In this document: positions 23,451-23,566 of the stretch, in pieces
Numbering within the stretch: the stretch's first letter is position 1
How the letters are laid out: every line of letters starts with the position of its first letter
Position numbers and translations under genes: made by a program
The notes under the pieces: generated by a model
What the model was told of the DNA's origin: nothing
What the model saw: only the letters and a program-made list of their open reading frames with translations
Databases searched by the model: none
Assembly (NCBI GenBank): GCA_016869775.1
Contig: VGDJ01000002.1
Span: 1 to 23,566, forward strand
Length of the DNA stretch: 23,566 bases
Direction: 5' to 3'
From: Alphaproteobacteria bacterium
Lineage (GTDB): Bacteria > Pseudomonadota > Alphaproteobacteria > Rickettsiales > UBA1997

Positions 23451-23566
23451 TTATTTGACCCACCAACTATCGAGTGAAAGCGAATATTTAGGCGGATTTT
23501 TAGGAAATTCAAAAATGTTACGATATAAAATGCGGTGCTTGTTGTTGTGCCACTGCGGGAAGATAA
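23451..23566 (-). CDS. Unidentified gene, C-terminal end only
   Basis: Reading the minus strand from the window edge gives 37 complete codons without a stop, then TAA at 23453-23451. The end of the protein is rich in Pro, Lys, Ser and aromatic residues (PPKYSLSLDSWWVK). The other frames contain early stops, and the ending lies 18 bases before the nfu ATG. This spacing fits an operon partner. The visible part is too short to name a family. Confidence 0.5.
   Translation of the reverse strand, partial: IFPQWHNNKHRILYRNIFEFPKNPPKYSLSLDSWWVK

Noticed and set aside
1..23566. CRISPR array, insertion sequence, prophage or toxin-antitoxin module
   Set aside because: No regularly spaced repeats, transposase, integrase or recognisable toxin-antitoxin pair was found on either strand.

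Overview
The window is AT-rich, compact and almost fully coding; no gene-free stretch reaches 300 bases. It reads as part of an alphaproteobacterial chromosome. The lineage markers are an NDUFA12-type complex I accessory subunit, a DUF2155 protein and a TIGR02186 (Alph_Pro_TM) protein beside a TauE/SafE permease. The strong A+T bias suggests a streamlined or host-associated lineage, for example Rickettsiales- or Pelagibacterales-like. However, purF, pdxJ, dxs and a cysteine-synthase-family gene are kept, so it is not a strongly auxotrophic parasite. Placement below class is inference. I saw no convincing Shine-Dalgarno sequence before any chosen start.

Layout. Positions 1-6635 (minus strand) form one tightly packed run: ygfZ, a tauE-like gene, a TIGR02186 gene, a Usp gene, murJ, an RlmD-like RNA methyltransferase gene and a cysK-like gene cut by the window edge. 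Fe-S maintenance, sulfur movement and cysteine synthesis sit next to envelope assembly and RNA modification. Positions 6805-8961 (plus strand) hold five overlapping or abutting genes for small paralogous lipoproteins that share a two-cysteine signature. I do not recognise this family, and it is the best candidate for an undescribed system here.

Positions 8975-12932 hold dxs (minus) and, divergently, an MFS transporter gene overlapping pdxJ. Dxs makes deoxyxylulose phosphate, which PdxJ consumes. A perfect 28-base palindrome lies in the region between them. Positions 12976-20295 (minus) carry a YgjP-like metallopeptidase gene, rmuC, pgsA, xseB, purF and a large lytic transglycosylase gene with an unusual charged linker.

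Positions 20426-22459 (plus) carry NDUFA12, an mlaD-like gene, the DUF2155 gene, rpe and tRNA-Arg(CCG) one base after rpe. Then come an orphan proline-rich ORF, an nfu scaffold gene (minus) and the C-terminal end of an unidentified gene (minus).

No rRNA, insertion sequence, CRISPR array, prophage gene or canonical GC-rich intrinsic terminator was seen.
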